Origin: JANWXD01 sp037446115
GTDB lineage: Bacteria > Acidobacteriota > Terriglobia > Bryobacterales > Bryobacteraceae
DNA length: 64,000 nt
Assembly: GCA_037446115.1 (NCBI GenBank)
Contig: JBBIJF010000006.1
Coordinates: 110,481 to 174,480, forward strand
Direction of reading: 5' to 3'
The translations under genes were made by a program, and so were the position numbers. The notes beneath the pieces are model-generated. The model worked only from the letters and a program-made list of their open reading frames with translations. It was not told the origin of the DNA and searched no databases. Shown here in pieces: positions 50,500 to 58,137 of this stretch (position 1 is the first letter of the stretch; every line of letters starts with the position of its first letter).

Positions 50500-51729
50500 A
50501 TGTCCGACTTCTACCAGACGGGTGTCGTCACAACGCTGCACCGACTCCGCGGCAACAGCGTGGAACGCCTGGAGGGAGACTTGGAGCGATTTTCCCGGAG
50601 CCGGCCCATCGCGTTAGTGCTGCCGGCGCTCTATTCCGAGTTCGGCACGCCCGCCATGCAGCGGATCGTACAAGCGCTACGCCAGGTGCGCTATCTACAA
50701 CGGATCGTCGTGGCTCTGGGACGCGCCACGCGGGAGGACTACGAGCGCGCCCGGGGATTTTTTGAGAGCTTCTATACGCCCGTCTCCGTGCTGTGGATCG
50801 ACGGGGACCGGATCCGGCGGCTGTTCCAGCTGCTCGAGGAGCGCGGGTTGTCGGCGGGCGGGGACGGCAAGGGCCGCTCCTGCTGGATGGCCTACGGCTA
50901 CGTGCTGGCCATGCGGGACTGCGATGTCATCGCGTTGCACGACTGCGACATCGTCAACTACGACCGCGAGATGCTGGCACGGTTGTGTTACCCGGTGGCT
51001 CACCCCAACCTCGGTTTCGAATTCTGCAAGGGCTACTATGCCCGGGTGACGGACCGCATGCACGGCCGCGTGACACGTCTGTTTGTGACGCCGCTGATCC
51101 GGGCGCTGGAGAGCATGGCCCCATCCTCTCCGTTCCTGCGCTTTCTGGACAGCTTTCGCTACCCGCTGGCAGGCGAGTTTGCCATGGACGTCAATCTTGC
51201 CCGCGTGAATCGGATCCCGGGCGACTGGGGCCTGGAAGTGGGCGTACTCGCCGAGGTCTACCGCAACTGCGCCGTCTCCCGGGTCTGTCAGGTGGATCTG
51301 GCGGACACCTATGAGCACAAGCACCAAAGCCTCTCGGCCGACGACCCTTCACGAGGATTGAGCCGCATGGCCGCTGACATCGCCAAGTCCCTGTTCCGCA
51401 CGATCGCGGCCGAGGGGATCGTATTCACGGCGGATCACTTCCGCAGTCTGGAGGTTCGTTATGTGCGCCTGGCGCAGGACACGATCGCGCGCTATTACGC
51501 GGACGCCGCGCTTAACGGCCTGAAGTTTGACCGCCACGCCGAGGAGCTGGCCGTAGCAGCGTTTGCCCGCAGCCTGCGTCAGGCCGCCGCTGATTTCCTG
51601 GAAGACCCGCTCGGCCTGCCGCTCATCCCCAACTGGAACCGGGTCCTCGCAGCCATCCCGGAGTTCTTCGACCTCCTCCAGGACGCCGTGACGAAGGACG
51701 CCCAGATGGCAACCAGCAGCGTCGCATGA
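50500..51729 (+). CDS. GT81-like glycosyltransferase (glucosyl/mannosyl-3-phosphoglycerate synthase type)
   Basis: 409 residues. A GT-A fold lies at about residues 35-260, with the metal-binding motif D-C-D in A-L-H-D-C-D-I-V-N (about 147-155), preceded by G-D-G-K-G (about 123-127) and followed by F-C-K-G-Y-Y-A-R and P-L-A-G-E-F-A-M-D (about 225-233), a combination typical of GpgS/MpgS enzymes. These condense a nucleotide sugar with 3-phosphoglycerate, the first step in making glucosyl- or mannosylglycerate. ATG has GGAAGGGAGG upstream. It is followed seven bases later by a second glycosyltransferase. Confidence 0.82.
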   Translation: MSDFYQTGVVTTLHRLRGNSVERLEGDLERFSRSRPIALVLPALYSEFGTPAMQRIVQALRQVRYLQRIVVALGRATREDYERARGFFESFYTPVSVLWIDGDRIRRLFQLLEERGLSAGGDGKGRSCWMAYGYVLAMRDCDVIALHDCDIVNYDREMLARLCYPVAHPNLGFEFCKGYYARVTDRMHGRVTRLFVTPLIRALESMAPSSPFLRFLDSFRYPLAGEFAMDVNLARVNRIPGDWGLEVGVLAEVYRNCAVSRVCQVDLADTYEHKHQSLSADDPSRGLSRMAADIAKSLFRTIAAEGIVFTADHFRSLEVRYVRLAQDTIARYYADAALNGLKFDRHAEELAVAAFARSLRQAAADFLEDPLGLPLIPNWNRVLAAIPEFFDLLQDAVTKDAQMATSSVA

Positions 51730-51736
51730 ATCGTGT

Positions 51737-53053
51737 ATGGCGTTCGAGGCTCCCATCGAGGCTTCCCCCGACGCCGTAGATCTGCCGCCGGCCGACGTCG
51801 TGGCCGGGATCGTCGCCGCAGCAGGCGGAGAGGTACACCCGGGGGTGCTCCGTGCCGCCTGCCTGAGTCTGGAAAAGTACTTCCCGCAGGTACCGGGCCT
51901 CATCCTGGTGTCGGGCGCCGCCGGGGAGATGCCGGACGTTCTGCTGGAATTCCCGGAATGCCGGATGGTTCTACTGCCGCCCGCCTCGAGCGCCTCGGCC
52001 GTGTTCCCCTTCCCGTTTCATGGCACTCCGTGGAAGGCCGAGGCGTTGCGGAACCTACTTCGGGTGGCTTCACGCACAGGTGCCAGAGCGTGCGCCGTCG
52101 TGCACGGGGATGTGCGCACGGTGACTCCGGAATGGTTCGAGTTGCTGCTGCGCCCGGTCTTGCTGGGAGGCTATGATTGGGTCGCTCCTCGCTACCACCG
52201 TCACAAGTATGACGGCGCGATCACCCACGGCCTTGCCTATCCCCTGATGCGGGCTCTTTACGGGCTGCAGCTCCGGGAGCCTCTGGCCTGGGAATTCGGC
52301 ATCTCGGACCGCCTGATGCACCGCCTGCTGGCAGAAGACGACTGGAACCGCCCGCCGATCCGCATCACGCCGGGCCTGTGGATGACCACGGTAGCCCTTG
52401 GTGAAGGCTACCGGGTATGCCAGAGCTTCCTCGGAGCTCGCCACTGGGGCCCTGCCGCTCCCGAAGGCGGCCTTCCGGCCATGCTGTCGCAAATCGCGGA
52501 CAGTCTGTTCCGCCTCCTGGACGACTACGCCCCGGTCTGGCGAGCCCGGAACGGCAGCCGGCCAGCCGACTGTTTCGGCCACCGCTTTGACCTCGCTCTG
52601 GATCCGACTCCCCGGGGAGTGGACTCGATGTTGGCCGCATTCTTCGCAGCATGCAAGGACGCCGGGGAGGTGTGGTCTGAGGTGCTCAGTTTGGACACGC
52701 TGCAAGCGGTCCGGCAAACGGCAGCCCGGGCGGGCGGCCAGGCCTTCCGCTTCGAAAACGAGTTGTGGACCCGCATCGTGTACGAATTCGCCGCCGCGCA
52801 CCGCCGCCAGCCTGCGCACCGGCCCTGGCTCCTGCCTGCCTTGACGCCGCTGTACCTGGGCTGGCTGGCGTCCTTCATCCTGGAGACGGAATACTCAGTT
52901 TCCGCCGAGGTCGAGGAAAAAATCGAGAGTCTCTGCCAATGTTTTGAGCACTACAAGCCCTATCTAGTTCAGATTTGGACGAGAAACGGGGCGCCGGCGT
53001 CGAGCCGGCCGGCCGGCGAGCACGCCCCGAGCCCCAGTCCCGCGGAGGTATAG
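51737..53053 (+). CDS. Second glycosyltransferase-like protein of the osmolyte cluster
   Basis: 438 residues. The region V-V-H-G-D-V-R-T (about 122-129), W-V-A-P-R-Y-H-R-H-K-Y-D-G (about 151-163), H-G-L-A-Y-P-L-M and L-A-W-E-F-G-I-S-D (about 188-196) resembles GT81/GpgS-like transferases, which carry P-Y-Y-x-R and G-E-F-A motifs, although the DxD is replaced by G-D-V. The C terminus after about 410 is low complexity (ASSRPAGEHAPSPSPAEV). It could add a second sugar, as MggA does in mannosylglucosylglycerate synthesis, or be a divergent partner of the first enzyme. The substrate is inferred only. Confidence 0.7.
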   Translation: MAFEAPIEASPDAVDLPPADVVAGIVAAAGGEVHPGVLRAACLSLEKYFPQVPGLILVSGAAGEMPDVLLEFPECRMVLLPPASSASAVFPFPFHGTPWKAEALRNLLRVASRTGARACAVVHGDVRTVTPEWFELLLRPVLLGGYDWVAPRYHRHKYDGAITHGLAYPLMRALYGLQLREPLAWEFGISDRLMHRLLAEDDWNRPPIRITPGLWMTTVALGEGYRVCQSFLGARHWGPAAPEGGLPAMLSQIADSLFRLLDDYAPVWRARNGSRPADCFGHRFDLALDPTPRGVDSMLAAFFAACKDAGEVWSEVLSLDTLQAVRQTAARAGGQAFRFENELWTRIVYEFAAAHRRQPAHRPWLLPALTPLYLGWLASFILETEYSVSAEVEEKIESLCQCFEHYKPYLVQIWTRNGAPASSRPAGEHAPSPSPAEV

Positions 53054-53055
53054 CC

Positions 53056-53763
53056 ATGATCGAAACGCTGCAAATGATTTTGGAAGGAGTCGCAGCCCGG
53101 CTGCGCTATCAGGCGACCACCTACCTGCCCTCGCTGCTGGCTGCCCTGATCATTCTGGTGGGCGCCTGGGTGATGGCACTGCTGGCGCGCTGGGTGCTCA
53201 CGAGGATTTTCAAAGGCATGGCAGCCGACCGCTTTCTGCGCCGCAGCGGTCTGGCCTTTATGCTGGACCGGTCCGGACGTTTGCGCGCCACGCGGCTGGC
53301 TGCGCAGTCGGCCTACTGGCTGATCCTGATCGCAGGCTTTTTGACCGGGCTCAGCGTCTTCGACACCGACCTGACTTCGCAGATCACCCAGAGCTTCGTC
53401 TTCCTGCTGCCCCGGCTCGTGCTCGGCGGTTTGATTCTGCTAGCCGGGGTGTGGCTGAGCCAGTACTTGGGCCGCAGCGTGCTGGTGTGGGCCGTCAATG
53501 AAGGGTTACCATCGCCGCGGCGCCTGGCTACGGCCGTCCGCATCCTGGTGATGTTCGTGGCCGTGGTGGTCACCGCTGATTACCTGAATTTCGCGCGGCA
53601 TATCTTCCTGGCCGCTTTTATCATCCTGCTGGGCGGAGCGGTGCTGGCGGCCAGTCTGGCCTTCGGGCTCGGCGGAAGGGACGCCATGCGGCGGTGGGTG
53701 GAGCAGCGGCGCGGCGCCGCGGAAGAACGCGCCGAGGAACGCTCACTCTGGAACCACCTCTAA
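53056..53763 (+). CDS. MscS-like conserved-TM-helix membrane protein
   Basis: 235 residues with about five membrane segments: YLPSLLAALIILVGAWVMALLARWVLTRIF (about 26-55), AAQSAYWLILIAGFLTGLSVF, LLPRLVLGGLILLAGVWLSQYLGR, VRILVMFVAVVVTADYL and ARHIFLAAFIILLGGAVLAASLAFGLGGRD (about 180-213). The final helix with small residues and F-G-L-G-G-R-D resembles the pore-lining helix of MscS-related proteins with conserved TM helix repeats. It lacks the large cytoplasmic vestibule. Directly downstream of the two glycosyltransferases, with GGAGG before ATG. Convergent overlap of 21 bases with the phosphatase. Confidence 0.8.
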   Translation: MIETLQMILEGVAARLRYQATTYLPSLLAALIILVGAWVMALLARWVLTRIFKGMAADRFLRRSGLAFMLDRSGRLRATRLAAQSAYWLILIAGFLTGLSVFDTDLTSQITQSFVFLLPRLVLGGLILLAGVWLSQYLGRSVLVWAVNEGLPSPRRLATAVRILVMFVAVVVTADYLNFARHIFLAAFIILLGGAVLAASLAFGLGGRDAMRRWVEQRRGAAEERAEERSLWNHL

Positions 53764-54540
53764 GACGGCAGCGTTCCAGCCGCGCGGTCCGGCTGCGGGG
53801 GCCACACGGCCGTGGGGCACGCGGCGTTGCAACTCCCCGAGCTGGGGCGAAGGGATGAGGACCGCTACGTCTACGACCGCGAGGAATTCGGCATCGTTCA
53901 AGCCGTCGCCGAGCCCCACCGCCGTCACGGGTCCCAGCGCTCGTTCGAACAGGTTGCGAAGACGGACCACGGCGCCGGCCTTGTCATTGCCGCCCGTCAG
54001 GTGGTAGAAGCGGCTTCCGCGGGTCCAGCGCTTCCCGAGGCCCTCGATAGCGGCCAGTAGCCGGGGGGCGCCGCCGGCATCCAGGATCACGAACGGTTCA
54101 TCATACTCCCGCTGCTTTGCGCGGCGCGCTTCCTCTTCCGAAAGGCCGGAACGCTCGCGGACTTCCTCCACGCTCATCTGATGAAAGCCCCGGACGGCCA
54201 CACCGCTCCGGCTTGCGGCCAGATCCAAAGTCGCGACCAGATCCTCATAGGGGGCGCCGAACTCGATGACGTCGTAACCGTCGCGGCTGACGGTGTTCGG
54301 AACCTCGAAGGGGAAGTAACGCCGCGGAATAAAGATGGCGGCGCCGTTTTCGACGATAAACGGGTCCCGGTTGCCGAGAGCCGCTCGGTAGACCTCCACC
54401 TCGGCACGGGTCTTGCTGGTGCACAGGATTAAAGGTACGCCGCGCCGCGACAGCCGCGCCAGCGCGGGTCGCGCCGGCGCCCAGGAATACGTTTCGTGCT
54501 CAAGCAGCGTACCGTCGAGATCGGTGAAGACGACGTACAT
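53743..54540 (-). CDS. Mannosyl/glucosyl-3-phosphoglycerate phosphatase-like HAD hydrolase
   Basis: 265 residues of the HAD-IIB subfamily. Motif I D7-L-D9-G-T-L-L, motif II L-C-T-S-K-T (about 39-44), the N-G-A-A segment (about 65) and motif IV G-D-G-L-N-D-A-E-F-L (about 210) are complete. Overall it matches MPGP-type phosphatases, which remove the phosphate from mannosyl-3-phosphoglycerate or glucosyl-3-phosphoglycerate. It is on the opposite strand but its 3' end overlaps the MscS-like gene, next to two glycosyltransferases that would make its substrate. Confidence 0.87.
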   Translation of the reverse strand: MYVVFTDLDGTLLEHETYSWAPARPALARLSRRGVPLILCTSKTRAEVEVYRAALGNRDPFIVENGAAIFIPRRYFPFEVPNTVSRDGYDVIEFGAPYEDLVATLDLAASRSGVAVRGFHQMSVEEVRERSGLSEEEARRAKQREYDEPFVILDAGGAPRLLAAIEGLGKRWTRGSRFYHLTGGNDKAGAVVRLRNLFERALGPVTAVGLGDGLNDAEFLAVVDVAVLIPSPQLGELQRRVPHGRVAPAAGPRGWNAAVLEVVPE

Positions 54541-54561
54541 GGCGGGCCGGCGCCCGACGGC

Positions 54562-56376
54562 TTACGTCTGCGGCGCCTCGCCTCCGACCCGCAGCACGGC
54601 CAGGAAGGCCTCCTGCGGGATTTCCACGCGCCCGACACGCTTCATCCGCTTCTTGCCCTCCTTCTGCTTTTCGAGCAACTTGCGCTTCCGCGTCACATCC
54701 CCGCCGTAACACTTGGCAAGCACGTTTTTGCGCAGCGGGGGGATATTCTCCCGCGCGATGATCTTGCTGCCGATGGCGGCTTGAAGCGCGACTTCGAACA
54801 TCTGGCGCGGAATCAGCTTTCGCAGCCGCTCGATCAGCGCCTTGCCGCGCTCGTAGGCATGGTCCCGGTGCACGATCATTGAAAGGGCATCCACGGGCTC
54901 GCCCGCCACCAGCACGTCCAGCTTCACCATCGGCGAGACGCGGTAGCCTGCCATGTGGTAGTCGAGCGAGGCGTAGCCCCGTGACACCGACTTCAGGCGG
55001 TCATAGAAATCCAGAACGATCTCGTTGAGCGGCAGCTCGTAGACGAGCAGCACACGGCCGGCGCCGATGTACTCGAATTTCTTCTGAGCGCCGCGCTTCT
55101 CCTCGAGGAGTTTGAGGATTTCCCCGAGATAGTCGTCGCGCGTGATGACGGTCGCCTCGATGACGGGCTCCTCCACCTGCCGGATCACCGAGGGATGAGG
55201 CCAGCGGGCGGGGTTGTCCACCTCGACCACCTCGCCGTCGGTTTTCGTGACCCGGTAACGCACGCCCGGCGCGGTCGTAATCAGGTGGATCTGAAACTCG
55301 CGCTCCAGCCGCTCTTGCACGATTTCCATGTGGAGCAGCCCGAGAAAGCCGCAGCGGAATCCGAACCCCAGGGCCGCCGAACTTTCCGGCTCGAAGCTGA
55401 AGGCGCTGTCGTTCAGGCGCAGCTTCTCCAGCGCCTCCCGGAGCGCGGTGTGCTCGTGCGATTCCACCGGATACAGTCCCGCAAAGACCATCGGCTTCAC
55501 CTCGCGGAACCCCGGCAGCGGTTCGGCGGCCGGCCGCTCGTCGTCGGTCACCGTGTCGCCGACCTGGGCGTCCGACACGGTCTTGATGTTGGCAAACATG
55601 AAGCCGACCTCGCCCGCCGAAAGCTCTTCGCAGGGCACCCGCTTGGGCGTCTGGTAGCCCAATCCCTCGACCTCGTACGTCTTGCCGCTGGACCACAGAC
55701 GGATCTTCTGGCCCACACGCAGGCGGCCGTCTACGACGCGCAGCAATGTAATCACGCCGCGGTAGGGATCGAACCAGGAGTCGAAGATCAGGGCGCGCAG
55801 GGGAGCTTCCGGATTGCCGCGCGGGGGCGGAATGCGCCGGATCACCGCCTCCAGCACCTCCCGGATCCCCGTGCCGTTCTTGGCGCTCACGAGCAGCGCG
55901 TCGCCGGCCGGCAGGCCGATGACATGCTCGATCTCTTCCCGGATCCGTTCCGGTTGCGCCGCCGGCAAATCAATCTTGTTGATCACCGGGATGATTTCGA
56001 GGTTGTGCTCGAGCGCCAGGTAAGTGTTGGCAAGCGTCTGCGCCTCCACTCCCTGAGAGGCGTCCACCACCAGCAACGCACCCTCACAAGCCTGGAGGCT
56101 GCGAGAGACCTCGTAGGTGAAATCCACGTGCCCCGGCGTATCAATCAGGTTCAACTGGTAAGTCTCCCCGTCGGAAGCCGTATAGGTGAGCCGCACCGCA
56201 TGGGCCTTGATGGTGATGCCGCGCTCGCGTTCCAGATCCATCGAGTCCAGCACCTGCTCCACCATTTCCCGGTCGGAGAGCGCGCCGGTCAGTTCCAGCA
56301 GCCGGTCGGCGAGCGTGGACTTGCCGTGGTCAATGTGCGCGATGATGGAGAAATTCCGGATCAAGCGGGGATCCAT
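54562..56376 (-). CDS. lepA: Elongation factor 4 (LepA)
   Basis: 604 residues, the usual LepA length. G1 loop A-H-I-D-H-G-K-S-T-L (residues 12-21), D-T-P-G-H-V-D-F (about 80-87) and N-K-I-D (about 135-138) form the GTPase. Domains II and III follow, and the LepA-specific C-terminal domain contains C-Y-G-G-D-V-T-R-K-R-K-L-L-E-K-Q-K-E-G (about 562-580). LepA back-translocates stalled ribosomes. Divergent from the enoyl-CoA hydratase gene with a 34-base gap. Confidence 0.97.
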   Translation of the reverse strand: MDPRLIRNFSIIAHIDHGKSTLADRLLELTGALSDREMVEQVLDSMDLERERGITIKAHAVRLTYTASDGETYQLNLIDTPGHVDFTYEVSRSLQACEGALLVVDASQGVEAQTLANTYLALEHNLEIIPVINKIDLPAAQPERIREEIEHVIGLPAGDALLVSAKNGTGIREVLEAVIRRIPPPRGNPEAPLRALIFDSWFDPYRGVITLLRVVDGRLRVGQKIRLWSSGKTYEVEGLGYQTPKRVPCEELSAGEVGFMFANIKTVSDAQVGDTVTDDERPAAEPLPGFREVKPMVFAGLYPVESHEHTALREALEKLRLNDSAFSFEPESSAALGFGFRCGFLGLLHMEIVQERLEREFQIHLITTAPGVRYRVTKTDGEVVEVDNPARWPHPSVIRQVEEPVIEATVITRDDYLGEILKLLEEKRGAQKKFEYIGAGRVLLVYELPLNEIVLDFYDRLKSVSRGYASLDYHMAGYRVSPMVKLDVLVAGEPVDALSMIVHRDHAYERGKALIERLRKLIPRQMFEVALQAAIGSKIIARENIPPLRKNVLAKCYGGDVTRKRKLLEKQKEGKKRMKRVGRVEIPQEAFLAVLRVGGEAPQT

Positions 56377-56410
56377 GCGGTATGATGAAGCTCTGACACG
56401 ATTATCCCAT

Positions 56411-57196
56411 ATGTCTTATTCCCACCTCTCCTTTGAGCCGGCTCCGGATGGGATTGTGCTGCTGACGGTGCGCCGTCCCGAAAAACTGAATGCCTTGAAC
56501 CGGGAGACGATGAACGAGCTGGACGATGCCTTCCGCCGCGTCGAGTCGGACCCCTCGTTCCGCGGACTGATCATCACAGGTGCAGGCGAAAAGGCTTTCG
56601 TGGCCGGTGCGGACATTGCGGAGCTCGCAGTCCTTGACCCGGTGGCGGCACGCGAGCTCACGCTGCGCGGCCAGTCCGTTTTCCGCCGTCTGGAGACCAT
56701 GGGTAAGCCGTCAGTGGCCGCCATCAACGGATACGCCATGGGGGGCGGGCTCGAGCTGGCCATGTGCTGCACGCTGCGTGTGGCGGTGCCCCACGCCCGG
56801 CTCGGCCAGCCCGAGGTCAAACTCGGCATCATCCCCGGCTACGGCGGCACGCAGCGACTGCCGCGCCTGGTGGGCCGCGGCCGCGCGCTGGAATTGCTGC
56901 TCACGGGCGAAGCCATTGACGCGGCCGAGGCGCAGCGGATCGGTCTGGTCAACCATGTCGTGGCGCCCGAGGAGCTGATCGAGTTCTGCCGCGGCCTGTT
57001 GCGCAAGATTCTGGCCAATGCCCCCGTGGCGCTGGCGCTCGTGCTGGATGCCGTGGACGCCGGACTGGACGCTGCGCTCGAGGAAGCGCTGCGCTACGAG
57101 GCGACTGCGTTTGCGGTTTCCGCCGCCACCGAAGACCGTCGTGAGGGAATGCGCGCCTTTCTGGAGAAGCGCGCGCCCGTGTTCCGAGGGAACTGA
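56411..57196 (+). CDS. Enoyl-CoA hydratase/isomerase family protein
   Basis: 261 residues. Crotonase fold with L-N-A-L-N (about 28-32), G-A-G-E-K-A-F-V-A-G-A-D-I-A-E-L (about 58-73; oxyanion hole), G-Y-A-M-G-G-G-L-E-L-A-M (about 105-116; catalytic Glu) and G-I-I-P-G-Y-G-G-T-Q-R-L. It hydrates or isomerises enoyl-CoA thioesters in fatty-acid or related catabolism. ATG 56411 is preceded by CCCAT, a weak ribosome site; TATGAT at 56381-56386 is a likely -10 box. It is followed one base later by ribH, so it may be co-transcribed with the riboflavin and nusB genes. Confidence 0.93.
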   Translation: MSYSHLSFEPAPDGIVLLTVRRPEKLNALNRETMNELDDAFRRVESDPSFRGLIITGAGEKAFVAGADIAELAVLDPVAARELTLRGQSVFRRLETMGKPSVAAINGYAMGGGLELAMCCTLRVAVPHARLGQPEVKLGIIPGYGGTQRLPRLVGRGRALELLLTGEAIDAAEAQRIGLVNHVVAPEELIEFCRGLLRKILANAPVALALVLDAVDAGLDAALEEALRYEATAFAVSAATEDRREGMRAFLEKRAPVFRGN

Positions 57197-57197
57197 C

Positions 57198-57674
57198 ATG
57201 GTGCCCCGTACCCTTGAAGGCCATCTGGACGCGCGAGGCTTCAAGTTCGCGCTCCTCGTGACGCGCTTCAACAGCCTGGTTACGGAACGGCTTCTGACCG
57301 GTGCTTTGGACGCGCTGGCGCGCACCGGCTGCGCGCCCGAAGATATCGAGATCGTGCGCTTGCCCGGCTCGTGGGAGCTCCCTCTGGTGGCCCGCGAACT
57401 GGCGCGGCAGAAGCGTCACGACGCGATCGTTTGTCTGAGCGCCGTGATCCGCGGCGATACGCCCCACTACGAGTACATCGCCTCGGAAGCGGCCAAAGGG
57501 CTGGCGCAGACCGCCCTGGAATTCGGGGTCCCGGTGAGCTTCGGCGTGCTCACCTGCGACACGCTCGAGCAGGCCCTGGACCGCGCCGGCGCCAAGAGCG
57601 GCAACAAGGGCTTCGATGCGGCCATGGCCGCCGTCGAGATGGCCAGCCTGATGCGCCGCCTGCGCGGCGGCTGA
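57198..57674 (+). CDS. ribH: 6,7-dimethyl-8-ribityllumazine synthase
   Basis: 158 residues. A-L-L-V-T-R-F-N (about 18-25), G-S-W-E-L-P-L (about 55-61), V-I-R-G-D-T-P-H-Y-E-Y (about 82-92, with the catalytic His) and F-G-V-L-T-C-D-T are all conserved. It condenses 5-amino-6-ribitylamino-uracil with dihydroxybutanone phosphate in the last but one step to riboflavin, and assembles as pentamers or 60-mers. The usual ribH-nusB order is preserved. Confidence 0.96.
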   Translation: MVPRTLEGHLDARGFKFALLVTRFNSLVTERLLTGALDALARTGCAPEDIEIVRLPGSWELPLVARELARQKRHDAIVCLSAVIRGDTPHYEYIASEAAKGLAQTALEFGVPVSFGVLTCDTLEQALDRAGAKSGNKGFDAAMAAVEMASLMRRLRGG

Positions 57675-57681
57675 GTCCGCC

Positions 57682-58137
57682 ATGCCCTCCCGCCATCGTT
57701 CACGCGAGCGGGCCCTCCAGATCCTCTTCCAGATGGATATTCGCAACCAGCCGCCTGATGAGGCGATCGCCGCGTTTTATACCTCGCTCGCGGTCGAGGA
57801 GGAGACGCCGCCACCCGGCCGCGACCGCTTCATGGAGGAACTCGTGCGAGGCACGGCCGCCCATCGGCAGGAGATTGACCGCCGGATCGCTGCCCATTCC
57901 GAGCACTGGCGCCTGGAGCGCATGCCCGTGGTGGACCGCAATATTCTCCGGCTGGCCGTCTACGAGATGACCCGGGAACCGACTCCGCCGATCGTGGTGA
58001 TTGACGAAGCCCTGGAACTGGCGCGGCGTTTCTCTACCGAGGAGGCCGTAGCATTTATCAACGGCGTCCTCGATGCCATTCGGAAGGAGCTGGTGGGTGA
58101 AGCGGAGCCCGGTGCACCGCCGTCCTCGCCTGCCTGA
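57682..58137 (+). CDS. nusB: Transcription antitermination protein NusB
   Basis: 151 residues. R-E-R-A-L-Q-I-L-F-Q-M-D (about 7-18), E-L-V-R-G-T (about 54-59), R-M-P-V-V-D-R-N-I-L-R-L-A-V-Y-E-M (about 79-95) and V-V-I-D-E-A-L-E-L-A-R-R-F-S are typical. NusB with NusE binds boxA RNA and prevents premature termination in rRNA operons. Its final 178 bases are overlapped, on the other strand, by the HEAT-repeat gene. Confidence 0.95.
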   Translation: MPSRHRSRERALQILFQMDIRNQPPDEAIAAFYTSLAVEEETPPPGRDRFMEELVRGTAAHRQEIDRRIAAHSEHWRLERMPVVDRNILRLAVYEMTREPTPPIVVIDEALELARRFSTEEAVAFINGVLDAIRKELVGEAEPGAPPSSPA

